A stretch of 41,732 bases of DNA from a virus: the IMG/VR virus record IMGVR_UViG_3300024433_000003, positions 1 through 41,732 of that record. One strand, given 5' to 3'. Positions 1 through 6,828 of the stretch are shown one piece after another. The notes under the pieces were generated by a model. That model had not been told where the DNA came from and searched no databases. It saw only the letters and a program-made list of their open reading frames with translations. The number at the start of each line of letters is the position of its first letter. Positions within the stretch are counted from its first letter, which is position 1. The position numbers were made by a program, and so were the translations under genes.

Positions 1-127
1 ACCCCAGCCAACGGCATACGCCAGTTCTCTCTGGATGCCAGCACCTTTGCCATTCACCTACAAGACCCACCTAATGCCATCACTTCGCCTGAATACATGA
101 CTATCAGTGCGGATACCACCGATACGT
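1..127. repeat. Terminal redundancy, left copy
   Basis: Bases 1-127 are identical to 41606-41732. A reading frame starting at 41108 crosses this junction without interruption. An exact 127-base overlap is what a k-mer assembler leaves on a circular sequence, so I read it as circularity rather than a biological terminal repeat. Confidence 0.95.
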
Positions 128-489
128 TCTGGGTTACGGTTTTTGATCCGGGGACACCGCCAGCAGCTACATTATGTAGAATTTATGGTTGGACTTATGA
201 TAAAAATGACAATCCACGAGCCAATTGTAAATTTACTGTTTATATAGTAAATACTTATTCTCCTGTTACCAATACCGCCGATAATATCATAACGCCTTTT
301 AGAACCTCTGCATTCTCTAATACGAACGGCTATTATTATATGGATGTTTACCGCTCAGATTCTTTGACTGCCGGTAAGGGAGGAATAGTCAAATATCATT
401 TTAGGCTTGAAGCTCCAGATGGGACATTCACAAGTAGGAAACGTCATTATGAAGTTCCTGATTCAACTACACATAAAATAGTTTGGTAG
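1..489 (+). CDS. Exported fibre/adhesin-like protein, C-terminal part (starts at 41108)
   Basis: In frame from base 1 and ending at the TAG at 487-489. The C-terminal hundred or so residues have the pattern of a carboxypeptidase-regulatory-like beta-sandwich: RIYGWTYDKNDNPRANCKF followed by a Thr/Asn-Gly-Tyr-Tyr turn and a hydrophobic strand. Such domains occur in surface and adhesion proteins. An ATG at 97 is internal and not the start. The gene ends 34 bases before the convergent minus-strand operon ends; the gap is T-rich and holds no convincing hairpin. Confidence 0.85.
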   Translation, partial: TPANGIRQFSLDASTFAIHLQDPPNAITSPEYMTISADTTDTFWVTVFDPGTPPAATLCRIYGWTYDKNDNPRANCKFTVYIVNTYSPVTNTADNIITPFRTSAFSNTNGYYYMDVYRSDSLTAGKGGIVKYHFRLEAPDGTFTSRKRHYEVPDSTTHKIVW

Positions 490-523
490 TTCCTTTCTCA
501 TCTTTTCCTCATATGTCTTTTTT

Positions 524-718
524 TCACGAGGCAACATATATTTTCGGCAACTTGACTTCCTTAGCTAACCTTTTATTAATTAATCGTGTCTTTTTGATAG
601 CAAACTCTAAACGGTCAAGTGCTTCATCTATCGTAGGTCGTATTATATCACCAAGTTCCTTTTCGCTATAAGGACTCTTCTCTGAAATGGCTTTTAGCCT
701 TTGATTATAATAGTTCAC
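524..718 (-). CDS. Small hypothetical protein (64 aa), last gene of left operon
   Basis: GTG start at 718 overlaps the TGA of the upstream 40-aa gene (GTGA overlap), with an AGAAGAA-type site upstream. The product is charged and helical (KAISEKSPYSEKELGDIIRP) with a Lys/Arg-rich C-terminus. No family recognised. It is the promoter-distal end of the minus-strand operon. Confidence 0.6.
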   Translation of the reverse strand: MNYYNQRLKAISEKSPYSEKELGDIIRPTIDEALDRLEFAIKKTRLINKRLAKEVKLPKIYVAS

Positions 719-837
719 TTTAATTCTTCTTCTCTTTTTGAATTTCTTCGTTTTTTATCAGCCCAAAATTCAAATACTCTTTTCCTAATAAGTTTCTTCT
801 CAGATTTTGTAAGCAACCTTGATTCAGGTTTCTTCAT
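715..837 (-). CDS. Very small basic protein (40 aa)
   Basis: Begins at 837 within an ATGA overlap with the stop of the zinc-ribbon gene upstream and ends in a GTGA overlap with the next gene. The product is very basic, with the segment KRVFEFWADKKRR. Coupling on both sides is the main evidence that it is translated. Function unknown. Confidence 0.6.
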   Translation of the reverse strand: MKKPESRLLTKSEKKLIRKRVFEFWADKKRRNSKREEELK

Positions 838-1364
838 TTTTCCCTTTCAGATTTAGTAATTCGTCCCTGGGGATTATACTCATTGGGACGTGTAATAGAG
901 GCATAGTTTTTACCATCTACGTCCCATAAGCATTTTTCACATACACCATTTATTTGGATTCGATGACGACCGCAATTAGGACAATCAATATTTCGATAAT
1001 ATATTTCACCGTTCTCCTTTGTCCAGCTTATCTTATCATAACCAATCTTTGAGTTACGCACAAAATTGACAAGATAATGTTTGCTATATTCCTCTTCTGA
1101 ATAGTTGGGATTGCTTCGATTGAGATAAGGTTCCATTGAATCAAAAACATTTATCACATTGTTTTTTTCTGACAGATACTTTAATCTAAGACGATGGACA
1201 AGAGCCAAAACTTCTTCTTTTGTCATCTCTTCAGATACCAAGATGTCCATTCCGATCCCGCCTGCAGGTATTTTCCACTTGCGAAGTGTCCACTTGCGAA
1301 GTGTTTCATAAATACATCTATGCCAAAACCAAATTCGCTTACCACAGATTTTGCATTTTATCAT
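834..1364 (-). CDS. Zinc-ribbon protein (176 aa)
   Basis: Two candidate metal sites are visible: CKICGK at the N-terminus and, near residue 130, CPNCGRHRIQINGVCEKC, a four-cysteine ribbon. The middle is helical and charged. A 15-bp tandem duplication near 1275-1304 produces the repeated LRKW-TLRKW. A later internal start, omitting the N-terminal CxxC, cannot be excluded. No specific family recognised; nucleic-acid or protein binding is inferred from the ribbon. Confidence 0.65.
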   Translation of the reverse strand: MIKCKICGKRIWFWHRCIYETLRKWTLRKWKIPAGGIGMDILVSEEMTKEEVLALVHRLRLKYLSEKNNVINVFDSMEPYLNRSNPNYSEEEYSKHYLVNFVRNSKIGYDKISWTKENGEIYYRNIDCPNCGRHRIQINGVCEKCLWDVDGKNYASITRPNEYNPQGRITKSEREK

Positions 1365-1391
1365 AGATCACTCCAAACTATCAAAAAGAAA

Positions 1392-1712
1392 TTAACCTCC
1401 TCCTTCACAATAAAATCCTTCCGGTCTTATAATTATTTGAGGCTTTGTATCTTTAAATTCTCTTTCAAAATCCTCTTTAATACTATATTCTCCACGTTTT
1501 TTATATTCTTCAAAAGACACTTTTTGCTTTTTCAAAAATCCAAGTAAAGCAGATGTTGGAGGAGAATCATGTGCCTCATCTTTTATGGCTTTTTTTATTA
1601 TTAAATCTTGAGCCTCTTTTTCTGTTTCAGCCAAAGCCACCATCATGCCATCAGTATTACCACAAAGCACTTTTTCCCATACAAAAAGCTTAAGGTTCTT
1701 TTTCATTTTCAT
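1392..1712 (-). CDS. Conserved phage hypothetical protein (106 aa)
   Basis: Starts LKLFVWEKVLCGNTDGMMVALAE, which I recognise as the pattern of a small, widely occurring phage protein (LFVWE...G.MVALA..EEA) with no known function. The ATG at 1712 sits in an ATGA overlap with a short upstream reading frame ending at 1709, suggesting coupled translation. The C-terminus is Gly rich. Confidence 0.7.
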   Translation of the reverse strand: MKMKKNLKLFVWEKVLCGNTDGMMVALAETEKEAQDLIIKKAIKDEAHDSPPTSALLGFLKKQKVSFEEYKKRGEYSIKEDFEREFKDTKPQIIIRPEGFYCEGGG

Positions 1713-1790
1713 ATCCCCACATTGTTCTTTTCCATCTCACTTAATACTTTTGAAAACTCATTTTCCACCTGCACTCTATCTTTTTCAACT

Positions 1791-1997
1791 TTATTGTGTT
1801 TTGAGCATTTCTGTGATTTGTGATTCTGAAATATTGGTTTCGTTTGCTATGGTCTTGCAACTAATGGAATAAATTCCCGACTCAGTGGTACTTTCGTTGG
1901 TCCAGAGATAGATAAATACCAGTCTTTGTTTTAGTGTATATTTCTCGAAGGCTGGGTCTTTCCATGTTCTTGTCCAAAACGCCCGATATTTCGCCAT
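1791..1997 (-). CDS. Truncated winged-helix replication-initiator-like protein (68 aa)
   Basis: Start at 1997 follows a GGGAGGG site. The sequence MAKYRAFWTRTWKDPAF...LVFIYLWTNE...SISCKTIANETN resembles the N-terminal winged-helix part of phage replication proteins, the family also seen at 15391-16101. It stops after 68 residues at CAA-TAA, where family members normally continue. The +1 frame is open from about 1846 to 1709, reads KVEKDRVQVENEFSKVLSEM after the stop, and ends exactly at the next gene's start. It may be a degraded paralogue, an indel, or a frameshifted 90-100 aa protein. Confidence 0.6.
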   Translation of the reverse strand: MAKYRAFWTRTWKDPAFEKYTLKQRLVFIYLWTNESTTESGIYSISCKTIANETNISESQITEMLKTQ

Positions 1998-2018
1998 CCC
2001 TCCCCTCTCTTTCCGGTT

Positions 2019-2432
2019 TTACTCTTCGGTTTTCTCCCACCTTACCGTATCTACTACTCTTGGCTTTTTTAGATTCTGATATACAGACCGTTCGATTATC
2101 GCCTCAAGTCCTGCGGGCGGAGGAATGGGGCTGTGATCCAAGGTGGATTCACTTCGCTCGCCATAAATAGTTTCCCACTCAATAGTATCCTGTTCCACCG
2201 ATCCTATCTCCCACTCAACATCCACATATTCATAGAACGTATTGAGGTGAGCGACAAGTGCAAGGTGTATCCGGTGATGAGAGTCAAGTCGCTTCTCAAT
2301 GCTCAAGAGTCTCTCTACGGATTCATTCTTTCCTTTTTCCAACCCAGCCACAAACCCAAATATTCCGCACATAAAACCAACGGCAATCACCAAAGCAAAA
2401 GTTATCGATGTCTCTTTTGTAGAGTCCTTCAT
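2019..2432 (-). CDS. Single-span membrane protein (137 aa)
   Basis: Start ATG at 2432 follows GAGGAGG and overlaps the previous stop (ATGA). One transmembrane segment lies near residues 9-29 (FALVIAVGFMCGIFGFVAG), followed by about 105 charged residues, so an N-in membrane anchor with an exported tail is likely. An i-spanin-type role would fit this topology, but I see no strong coiled coil and no paired o-spanin. Confidence 0.65.
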   Translation of the reverse strand: MKDSTKETSITFALVIAVGFMCGIFGFVAGLEKGKNESVERLLSIEKRLDSHHRIHLALVAHLNTFYEYVDVEWEIGSVEQDTIEWETIYGERSESTLDHSPIPPPAGLEAIIERSVYQNLKKPRVVDTVRWEKTEE

Positions 2433-2647
2433 TTGTCCTCCTCGGTTTTTCCTTCCCAAGCCACAAAAGCACATAAGCCCCTATCTTCGCATATTTCTTC
2501 TGTTCCAAATCCTGAGTGCTGACCCAAAACCTCTAAAACATCAAGTCGAACCCTGTCAACATCAAATTCCTTTAATGCTTCCGAAACATCTTCAGGGGTT
2601 ATGTAATCCCGATTCTTTTTCGCCGCTATATTTGTAACGCAGTTCAT
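2429..2647 (-). CDS. Small acidic hypothetical protein (72 aa)
   Basis: ATG at 2647 preceded by GAGGAGGAG. Contains DYITPEDVSEALKEFDVDRV, a helical acidic segment resembling short regulatory-domain helices. Ends in an ATGA overlap with the membrane protein gene. No family recognised. Confidence 0.6.
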   Translation of the reverse strand: MNCVTNIAAKKNRDYITPEDVSEALKEFDVDRVRLDVLEVLGQHSGFGTEEICEDRGLCAFVAWEGKTEEDK

Positions 2648-2683
2648 CTCTCCTCCTCGACCTTTTGACTTTCAGTTTTCAAG

Positions 2684-3013
2684 CTAACCCCAGACCATCT
2701 CCCACTTTTCAACAAACTCCGCATAGCTGTGGGAGACAAAAACTACCGCATTTTCTAATTCCACTTCTTCTTTAAATTTTTCTTGGAACTCAGAAAGTTT
2801 TCCCTTCTTTGATTTAACTTCAATAAAAAAGGCATACCCCTTGTAAAAACCAGCGAGATCTGGTATGCCAGGATAACATCCAAGACCTTGAAGGTTGTGG
2901 TAAAAGAAAACCCCCTGTAATTTTAAATACTCTTTAATCTGCCCCTTAATCCTTGTTTCATTAAGAACAACTTTATTATTTTTAACTTTTACCCCTTTTT
3001 CCCATCCCCTCAT
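2684..3013 (-). CDS. VRR-NUC domain nuclease (109 aa)
   Basis: Residues about 20-105 form a complete VRR-NUC (PD-(D/E)XK superfamily) core: N-terminal helix with E19, GIPDLAG with D52, FFIEVKSKKGKLS with E65 and K67, then EFQEKF and an alternating strand NAVVFVSH. Phage VRR-NUC proteins are small structure-selective or nicking nucleases linked to recombination and DNA processing. Length is typical. The start overlaps the upstream stop by ATGA. The family call is firm; the DNA substrate is unknown. Confidence 0.85.
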   Translation of the reverse strand: MRGWEKGVKVKNNKVVLNETRIKGQIKEYLKLQGVFFYHNLQGLGCYPGIPDLAGFYKGYAFFIEVKSKKGKLSEFQEKFKEEVELENAVVFVSHSYAEFVEKWEMVWG

Positions 3014-3300
3014 TTCACCGCCCTCGCTTTCCTCTTCTCAAAATCATAATGACCAATAGGTTTCTCAATGTTGTTCCGGCGAATCCAACGGCGGAAAGAC
3101 TTTGTGTTAATTAAATGTGATTCACCGCCAATATCCCTATATCCTATGCATTGCTTGCGGATTTTCTTCATTGCATCCCTAAATTCTTTCAAACGATTTG
3201 CTCCATATTCACCCGCAGAACCTTCGTGAAAGCTAACTGTCTTAGTTAGTTCCGCCATTGCTCTCTTCCACGCCTTTTCGTAATCAACTTCTCTTTTCAT
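3010..3300 (-). CDS. Hypothetical protein (96 aa)
   Basis: Basic, helical product with FRRWIRRNNIEKPIGHYDF near the C-terminus, suggesting nucleic-acid binding. It ends in an ATGA overlap with the VRR-NUC gene, so the two may be co-translated. No family recognised. Confidence 0.6.
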   Translation of the reverse strand: MKREVDYEKAWKRAMAELTKTVSFHEGSAGEYGANRLKEFRDAMKKIRKQCIGYRDIGGESHLINTKSFRRWIRRNNIEKPIGHYDFEKRKARAVK

Positions 3301-3317
3301 CTTTGCCTCCGATCCTA

Positions 3318-3548
3318 CTAACAGTCCATCGTTATATGAACATACCCCTTTTTGTCCGAACAGGGATTACGTTCCGGGTCACCATTTAGCAATTTCAAAT
3401 CTTTTCTAACAAGCCACCCAAGAGAAGTGCCACAAAGATGCTCCTTGTTGGCGAATGCTTCCGCTTGTTGATCTGTCCAGGTTTCGGGAATACATACTTG
3501 CACACTCAAACAATGTTTTCTTAGTATTTCAGGTTTATTTTCACTCAT
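3318..3548 (-). CDS. Hypothetical protein (76 aa)
   Basis: GTG or ATG start near 3548, preceded by GGGAGAT inside a 20-bp direct repeat shared with 3778-3797. Contains ETWTDQQAEAFANKEHLCGTSLGW and four cysteines. No family recognised. Confidence 0.55.
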   Translation of the reverse strand: MSENKPEILRKHCLSVQVCIPETWTDQQAEAFANKEHLCGTSLGWLVRKDLKLLNGDPERNPCSDKKGYVHITMDC

Positions 3549-3566
3549 ATCTCCCTCAAATCAACT
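3547..3566. repeat. Direct repeat carrying a ribosome binding site (copy 1)
   Basis: The plus-strand block beginning CATATCTCCCTCAAATCAAC is repeated at 3778-3797. On the minus strand each copy supplies the GGGAGA site for the next gene. It looks like a small duplication of an intergenic start region; in copy 2 it also encodes the end of the 54-aa gene. Confidence 0.7.
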
Positions 3567-3585
3567 CGCTTGCCCCGATTATAGT

Positions 3586-3771
3586 TCAAGTTTTTTTCTT
3601 TTTACTAATGTCAATGCTGATAAAATCTTCCTTGCATCGACAAACAGGGTAATAGATAGGATAAATACGGACATAATCTCCCATATCCTCTATTTGAAAG
3701 ATTGTTTTGTTGCCCTTTTTTAGAGAGTATAGTTTCACATATTTACTTCTGTATTTTTTCAATTTTAGCAT
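3586..3771 (-). CDS. Basic hypothetical protein (61 aa)
   Basis: ATG at 3771, GGGAGA upstream, four bases after the previous gene. Lys/Tyr-rich with beta-strand pattern (YVRIYPIYYPVCRCKED). No family recognised. Confidence 0.55.
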   Translation of the reverse strand: MLKLKKYRSKYVKLYSLKKGNKTIFQIEDMGDYVRIYPIYYPVCRCKEDFISIDISKKKKT

Positions 3772-3775
3772 CCGA

Positions 3776-3940
3776 TCATATCTCCCTCAAATCAACAAGT
3801 TTCCCATTGACCTTGATCATTGTATACTTATGCACCTCCCGCAGGGTTCTCATGGCAGACACGTCCCCGGTCAGTGCCAACTTATAGACTCGATCCCGAT
3901 CTTTTTCTTTCTCGGTCTTAACTTTGCTGAGTTTGTTCAT
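3776..3940 (-). CDS. Small hypothetical protein (54 aa)
   Basis: ATG at 3940 with GGGAGG ten bases upstream. Starts MNKLSKVKTEKEKDRDRVYK and ends in VDLREI and TGA at 3776. Basic, helical. The start region shares the AGGTCTTTG-CTATG block with the two upstream genes. Confidence 0.6.
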   Translation of the reverse strand: MNKLSKVKTEKEKDRDRVYKLALTGDVSAMRTLREVHKYTMIKVNGKLVDLREI

Positions 3941-3943
3941 AGC

Positions 3944-4216
3944 TCAAAGACCTCCCTCAAAGTAAAAACCACAACCAACCACCAAGTCTGCTGGTTCGGC
4001 TGGATATGCTTTACAGAACCAGGGTCTTTTCTCATATATCTCACACGAACAAATTCCCAGTCCGTCTCTTGTCAGGTGTGGACAATCGGGAATGGCAATA
4101 TCTAAATTCCTAATGAGTTCTTTGAGTTCGCTTGGTGCTAATTTATCAAAGCTACAACATCGACCACAACGTTGACACCTACCTTTGCGAATCATCTTTT
4201 TTGTTTCGACAATCAT
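3944..4216 (-). CDS. YkgJ-type cysteine-cluster protein (90 aa)
   Basis: Carries the cysteine cluster CQRCGRCCSF followed by CPHL, CSCEIYEKRPWFCKAYP, the signature of the YkgJ/UPF0153 family thought to bind zinc or an iron-sulphur cluster. Start at 4216 follows GAGGTC; an internal ATG at 4195 would still retain the cluster. It overlaps the upstream gene by 38 bases. The partner or substrate in phages is unknown. Confidence 0.8.
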   Translation of the reverse strand: MIVETKKMIRKGRCQRCGRCCSFDKLAPSELKELIRNLDIAIPDCPHLTRDGLGICSCEIYEKRPWFCKAYPAEPADLVVGCGFYFEGGL

Positions 4217-4442
4217 AGAGCAAAGACCTCTTGTTCAGTTTTCTCTTAGCCCATTCTTTAAGTCCATGAAGATTAAATCCATAAAAGGGTTCTTTTTTGA
4301 ATCCATCCTCAATTAGCCAATCGGCGTAGTCCACTCCCTCTCTTAAATCATAATCAGTATATGCTTCAGCCCCATGAAAACACTCGGGGAATCTGCCTGT
4401 TTTGTGCATAAAATCATCTATCATTAATCTACAGAGTGCCAT
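4179..4442 (-). CDS. Hypothetical protein (87 aa)
   Basis: ATG at 4442 lies nine bases after GGAGG; that ribosome binding site is inside the 3' end of the methyltransferase gene. Contains CFHGAEAYTDYDLREGVDYA and a C-terminal Lys/Arg-rich segment. No family recognised. Confidence 0.6.
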   Translation of the reverse strand: MALCRLMIDDFMHKTGRFPECFHGAEAYTDYDLREGVDYADWLIEDGFKKEPFYGFNLHGLKEWAKRKLNKRSLLYDCRNKKDDSQR

Positions 4443-5049
4443 AGTCAAAGACCTCCTGTCTCAATCTCTCATTGGCAATGTTGACATGGTCTTGTTCATT
4501 ATCAAAAGCAAGAAAAGAACGACCCGAATCAATACAAGCTCGAGGAACAACACCAGAACCACTACACGGATCAAGGATTAAGTCATTTTTAGATGAAAAA
4601 GAAACGAGCTGTTGTATTAATTTCATTGGCTTTTCGTAAGGATGCACTGATTGTTTCCGATGAAGTGGCTGACAGGGAAGGTGGTCTGACCAAATTCTTG
4701 CATTTAGATTATAGCGGGGGTTTACAGCATAGACAAAGATTGGTTCCCAACGCCAAGCGTATTTTACTACACCCTTAGTCCAAATCAAAATCCTATACGG
4801 ACGGCCAAGTAAATCCAAAATATCATAAACTCGATTAGCGTTATTGAAGAACAAAACATAATCAACGGTTAGTCTTTTCATCCCACGAAACAGCTCGAGA
4901 AACCATTCTAAATAATTACCAGAGATGTCCTCATCTTTGTATGGTGGATCGCATAGACTAAAATCCACGCACCCATCGGGCAACTGAGGCATCAGTTCAA
5001 GACAATCTCCGCACTGAATTGTATTAGTCCACTCTTTTAATTTAGAAAT
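4429..5049 (-). CDS. DNA methyltransferase copy 2 (206 aa), apparent ATT start
   Basis: Beta-class amino-methyltransferase: DPPY at residues 34-37 (motif IV), a divergent middle, then HPYEKPMKLIQ and the SAM-binding loop LDPCSGSGVV near 158-168. The first ATG is at 4992, but homology to the neighbouring copy extends 19 codons upstream without any ATG, GTG or TTG. It aligns residue for residue (WxNTIQxGDCLxLM) up to an ATT at 5047-5049 that matches the neighbour's ATG. GGAGG lies six bases upstream and a TAA immediately precedes it. Target probably N6-adenine or N4-cytosine. Confidence 0.8.
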   Translation of the reverse strand: MSKLKEWTNTIQCGDCLELMPQLPDGCVDFSLCDPPYKDEDISGNYLEWFLELFRGMKRLTVDYVLFFNNANRVYDILDLLGRPYRILIWTKGVVKYAWRWEPIFVYAVNPRYNLNARIWSDHLPCQPLHRKQSVHPYEKPMKLIQQLVSFSSKNDLILDPCSGSGVVPRACIDSGRSFLAFDNEQDHVNIANERLRQEVFDYGTL

Positions 5050-5728
5050 TTAAGACCTCCTGTCTCAATCTCTCATTGGCAATGTCCACATACTTCTGTT
5101 CGATATCGAAACCAAGAAACCTTCGACCAAGTTCTTTAGCGGCGACAAGCGTAGTGCCAGAGCCAGCGAAGGGATCGAGGATGAGGTCGCCTTCATTTGA
5201 GCACCATTTGATAATATCCTTCACAAACTCAAGCGGTTTCTGTGCTGGATGCATATTCCCATTGGGCTCTGGTGAAGACTTAATGTAGCAGTCGTGTTTA
5301 ATCTGTGAACGTATCTCTGGTTTAAACAATCCCTCGTTTCCTTTAACAAAGAAGCAAACTGGATCAGTGCATTGCATCCATCCAAGCCAAGCATTGGCAT
5401 TACCCCATCTTCGATATAGAAATATCTGTCGCCGGTAACGGAGTTCAGTTCCCTTGACGGCATCAAAAAGAAAAGGCAAAATTCGGTTATCATAAAAAGT
5501 CACACAAAATCTACTGTTCTTCAATATGTTAGCTATAAGCGGAAAAGCTCTAAGTATTGACGCAACCGCAAATAGATTGTCTGGGTCAGTCTGGATGCTA
5601 TAAGCTTGACTTAGTTTAAACGGCGGATCAGTCACCACCAAATCCACGCACCCATCGGGCAACTGAGGCATCAGCTTTAAACAATCCCCGCGCTGGATTG
5701 TGTTTTCCCACTGTTCCAGCTGGCTCAT
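5042..5728 (-). CDS. DNA methyltransferase copy 1 (228 aa)
   Basis: Motifs in beta-class order: NTIQRGDCLKLM at the N-terminus, TDPPF at 33-37 (motif IV), then HPAQKPLEFVKDII and LDPFAGSGTT near 185-194 (SAM binding), ending with ERLRQEV. It transfers methyl from SAM to exocyclic amino groups of DNA bases. Phage orphan methyltransferases usually protect against restriction. No cognate nuclease is visible. ATGA overlap with the upstream gene. Its first 36 shared bases and last 34 bases are identical to copy 2, while the middle is unrelated at DNA level. Confidence 0.88.
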   Translation of the reverse strand: MSQLEQWENTIQRGDCLKLMPQLPDGCVDLVVTDPPFKLSQAYSIQTDPDNLFAVASILRAFPLIANILKNSRFCVTFYDNRILPFLFDAVKGTELRYRRQIFLYRRWGNANAWLGWMQCTDPVCFFVKGNEGLFKPEIRSQIKHDCYIKSSPEPNGNMHPAQKPLEFVKDIIKWCSNEGDLILDPFAGSGTTLVAAKELGRRFLGFDIEQKYVDIANERLRQEVLNF

Positions 5729-6138
5729 TCCAATCCCGCCTTCTTTAAAATCTCTTTGCCTTCTTTGGTGTAGCGGGAGGCGAGTTTTGTGATCTTACCA
5801 ATATTGCTTTTTAAATAAGAGCCCAAAGGGAAATAGAGTATTCGATTATTTTCTTGAAATCTTAGACATACGCTTAAATCATACCAAACAATTTCAGCTA
5901 TAATATTCTTTCGTTGTAACTCAATTCTTACCACATCCCTCAGATACAACTCCTGCTTCGGATCAGATGAGTCGGTGGCTCCGATGGCTTGACATAAGAC
6001 AAAGAGTTCTTTGTTAAATACTGGTTTTCCCGTAGAGCAATCAATTGTCCAGAAAGCATTCGATACAACTTCACTAGTTCGTTTATCAATCAACTCAAAC
6101 TTAATCGGCATTCCATAATCACTTCTTTCTCGTATCAT
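5725..6138 (-). CDS. Hypothetical protein (137 aa)
   Basis: Mixed alpha/beta product with YLRDVVRIELQRKNIIAEIV and VCLRFQENNRILYFPLG. The strand pattern and position are faintly like YopX-type proteins, but the IYEGD signature is absent, so I leave it unassigned. Ends in ATGA overlap with methyltransferase copy 1, suggesting co-translation. Confidence 0.6.
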   Translation of the reverse strand: MIRERSDYGMPIKFELIDKRTSEVVSNAFWTIDCSTGKPVFNKELFVLCQAIGATDSSDPKQELYLRDVVRIELQRKNIIAEIVWYDLSVCLRFQENNRILYFPLGSYLKSNIGKITKLASRYTKEGKEILKKAGLE

Positions 6139-6296
6139 CTTGCTCCCTTCCCCAGCTTGTCTATGATTTTCTTTAAAGAATCGTCAATGACTTTTGTTAA
6201 TTTTAGTTGAGATTCACTTATTCTTAATAACCCTGCGTGGATCATTAAAAGACTTTTCCTAATTTCCCTTGAATCTATCGGATCAATTTTTGCCAT
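6135..6296 (-). CDS. Small helical hypothetical protein (53 aa)
   Basis: ATG at 6296 after GGAGAAAGG was preferred over an upstream in-frame start that would fall inside a structured leader. Product starts MAKIDPIDSREIRKSLL and is a probable amphipathic or coiled-coil helix. It overlaps the next gene by four bases. The leader stem at 6313-6368 lies 16 bases upstream. Confidence 0.6.
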   Translation of the reverse strand: MAKIDPIDSREIRKSLLMIHAGLLRISESQLKLTKVIDDSLKKIIDKLGKGAR

Positions 6297-6312
6297 ATTT
6301 CCTTTCTCCCCA

Positions 6313-6368
6313 GAGACCCGCCCTCTCGTTTTACCTACCATTTGAGGGGATGGTTTAGGACGGGTCTC
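6313..6368 (-). promoter_or_regulatory. Structured leader A upstream of the 53-aa gene
   Basis: On the minus-strand RNA, 6368-6357 pairs with 6324-6313: 12 base pairs including one U-G that would be a mismatch on the other strand. The loop holds an inner hairpin ACCAT/ATGGT whose apical CCCCUC can pair with GAGGG or with GGGGA next to the downstream ribosome binding site. Role inferred. Confidence 0.5.
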
Positions 6369-6383
6369 CGAGTTAATCGTTCC

Positions 6384-6800
6384 TCAATACATTGCTCCCC
6401 ACTGACAAGCACCACATCCAATCATACATGCAACGAATTTCGCCAAACATTCGTTCCAGCAATCATCGTTCAGTATGTCACAGCCGGATACACACGAACA
6501 ATACGTCCTGTTGCATCTTTTCAAGCATGTTATGCACTCATCGGGGGCATTGGGAGATTTTATTAAGCGGTCAAGCATATAGAACATCATGCTTTCAATC
6601 TCGGTGTGCGAAGCCAATCCCATAATCTTGTCCGTCTTTTCTTCAGACGTAAGCTCCTCATCCACAAAGACGCTGACTATATCTGTGAAAAGCTTCTCCT
6701 CCCAGGGATGTCCCGCCACCTTGTCCTTTGCAAAAGACTCCCAGGGATGTGCGAACACAAGAGCAACGATTAATGCTAATAATAATAGATTCCTCTTCAA
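6384..6800 (-). CDS. Exported cysteine-rich protein (138 aa)
   Basis: TTG at 6800 was chosen because AGGAGGT sits eight bases upstream; the GTG at 6809 is too close to it. Signal peptide: MKRNLLLLALIVALVFAHPW then ESFA. The C-terminal third packs about 11-12 cysteines (CITCLKRC, CSCVSGCDIL, CWNEC, CMIGCGAC), suggesting a disulphide-rich periplasmic or secreted protein. HPWE occurs twice at residues 20-35, from a local DNA repeat. Possible roles include superinfection exclusion or envelope stress; none is shown by the sequence. Confidence 0.7.
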   Translation of the reverse strand: MKRNLLLLALIVALVFAHPWESFAKDKVAGHPWEEKLFTDIVSVFVDEELTSEEKTDKIMGLASHTEIESMMFYMLDRLIKSPNAPDECITCLKRCNRTYCSCVSGCDILNDDCWNECLAKFVACMIGCGACQWGAMY

Positions 6801-6828
6801 CTTTATCACCTCCTCTCCTTTCGGGTTT

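Noticed and set aside
1-127. Biological direct terminal repeat of 127 bp
   Set aside because: The length equals a common assembler k-mer and a gene reads through the junction, so circular assembly explains it better.
490-523. Bidirectional terminator between the convergent arms
   Set aside because: The 34-base gap is T-rich but lacks a stable stem; only a weak CCTC/GAGG pairing is visible nearby.
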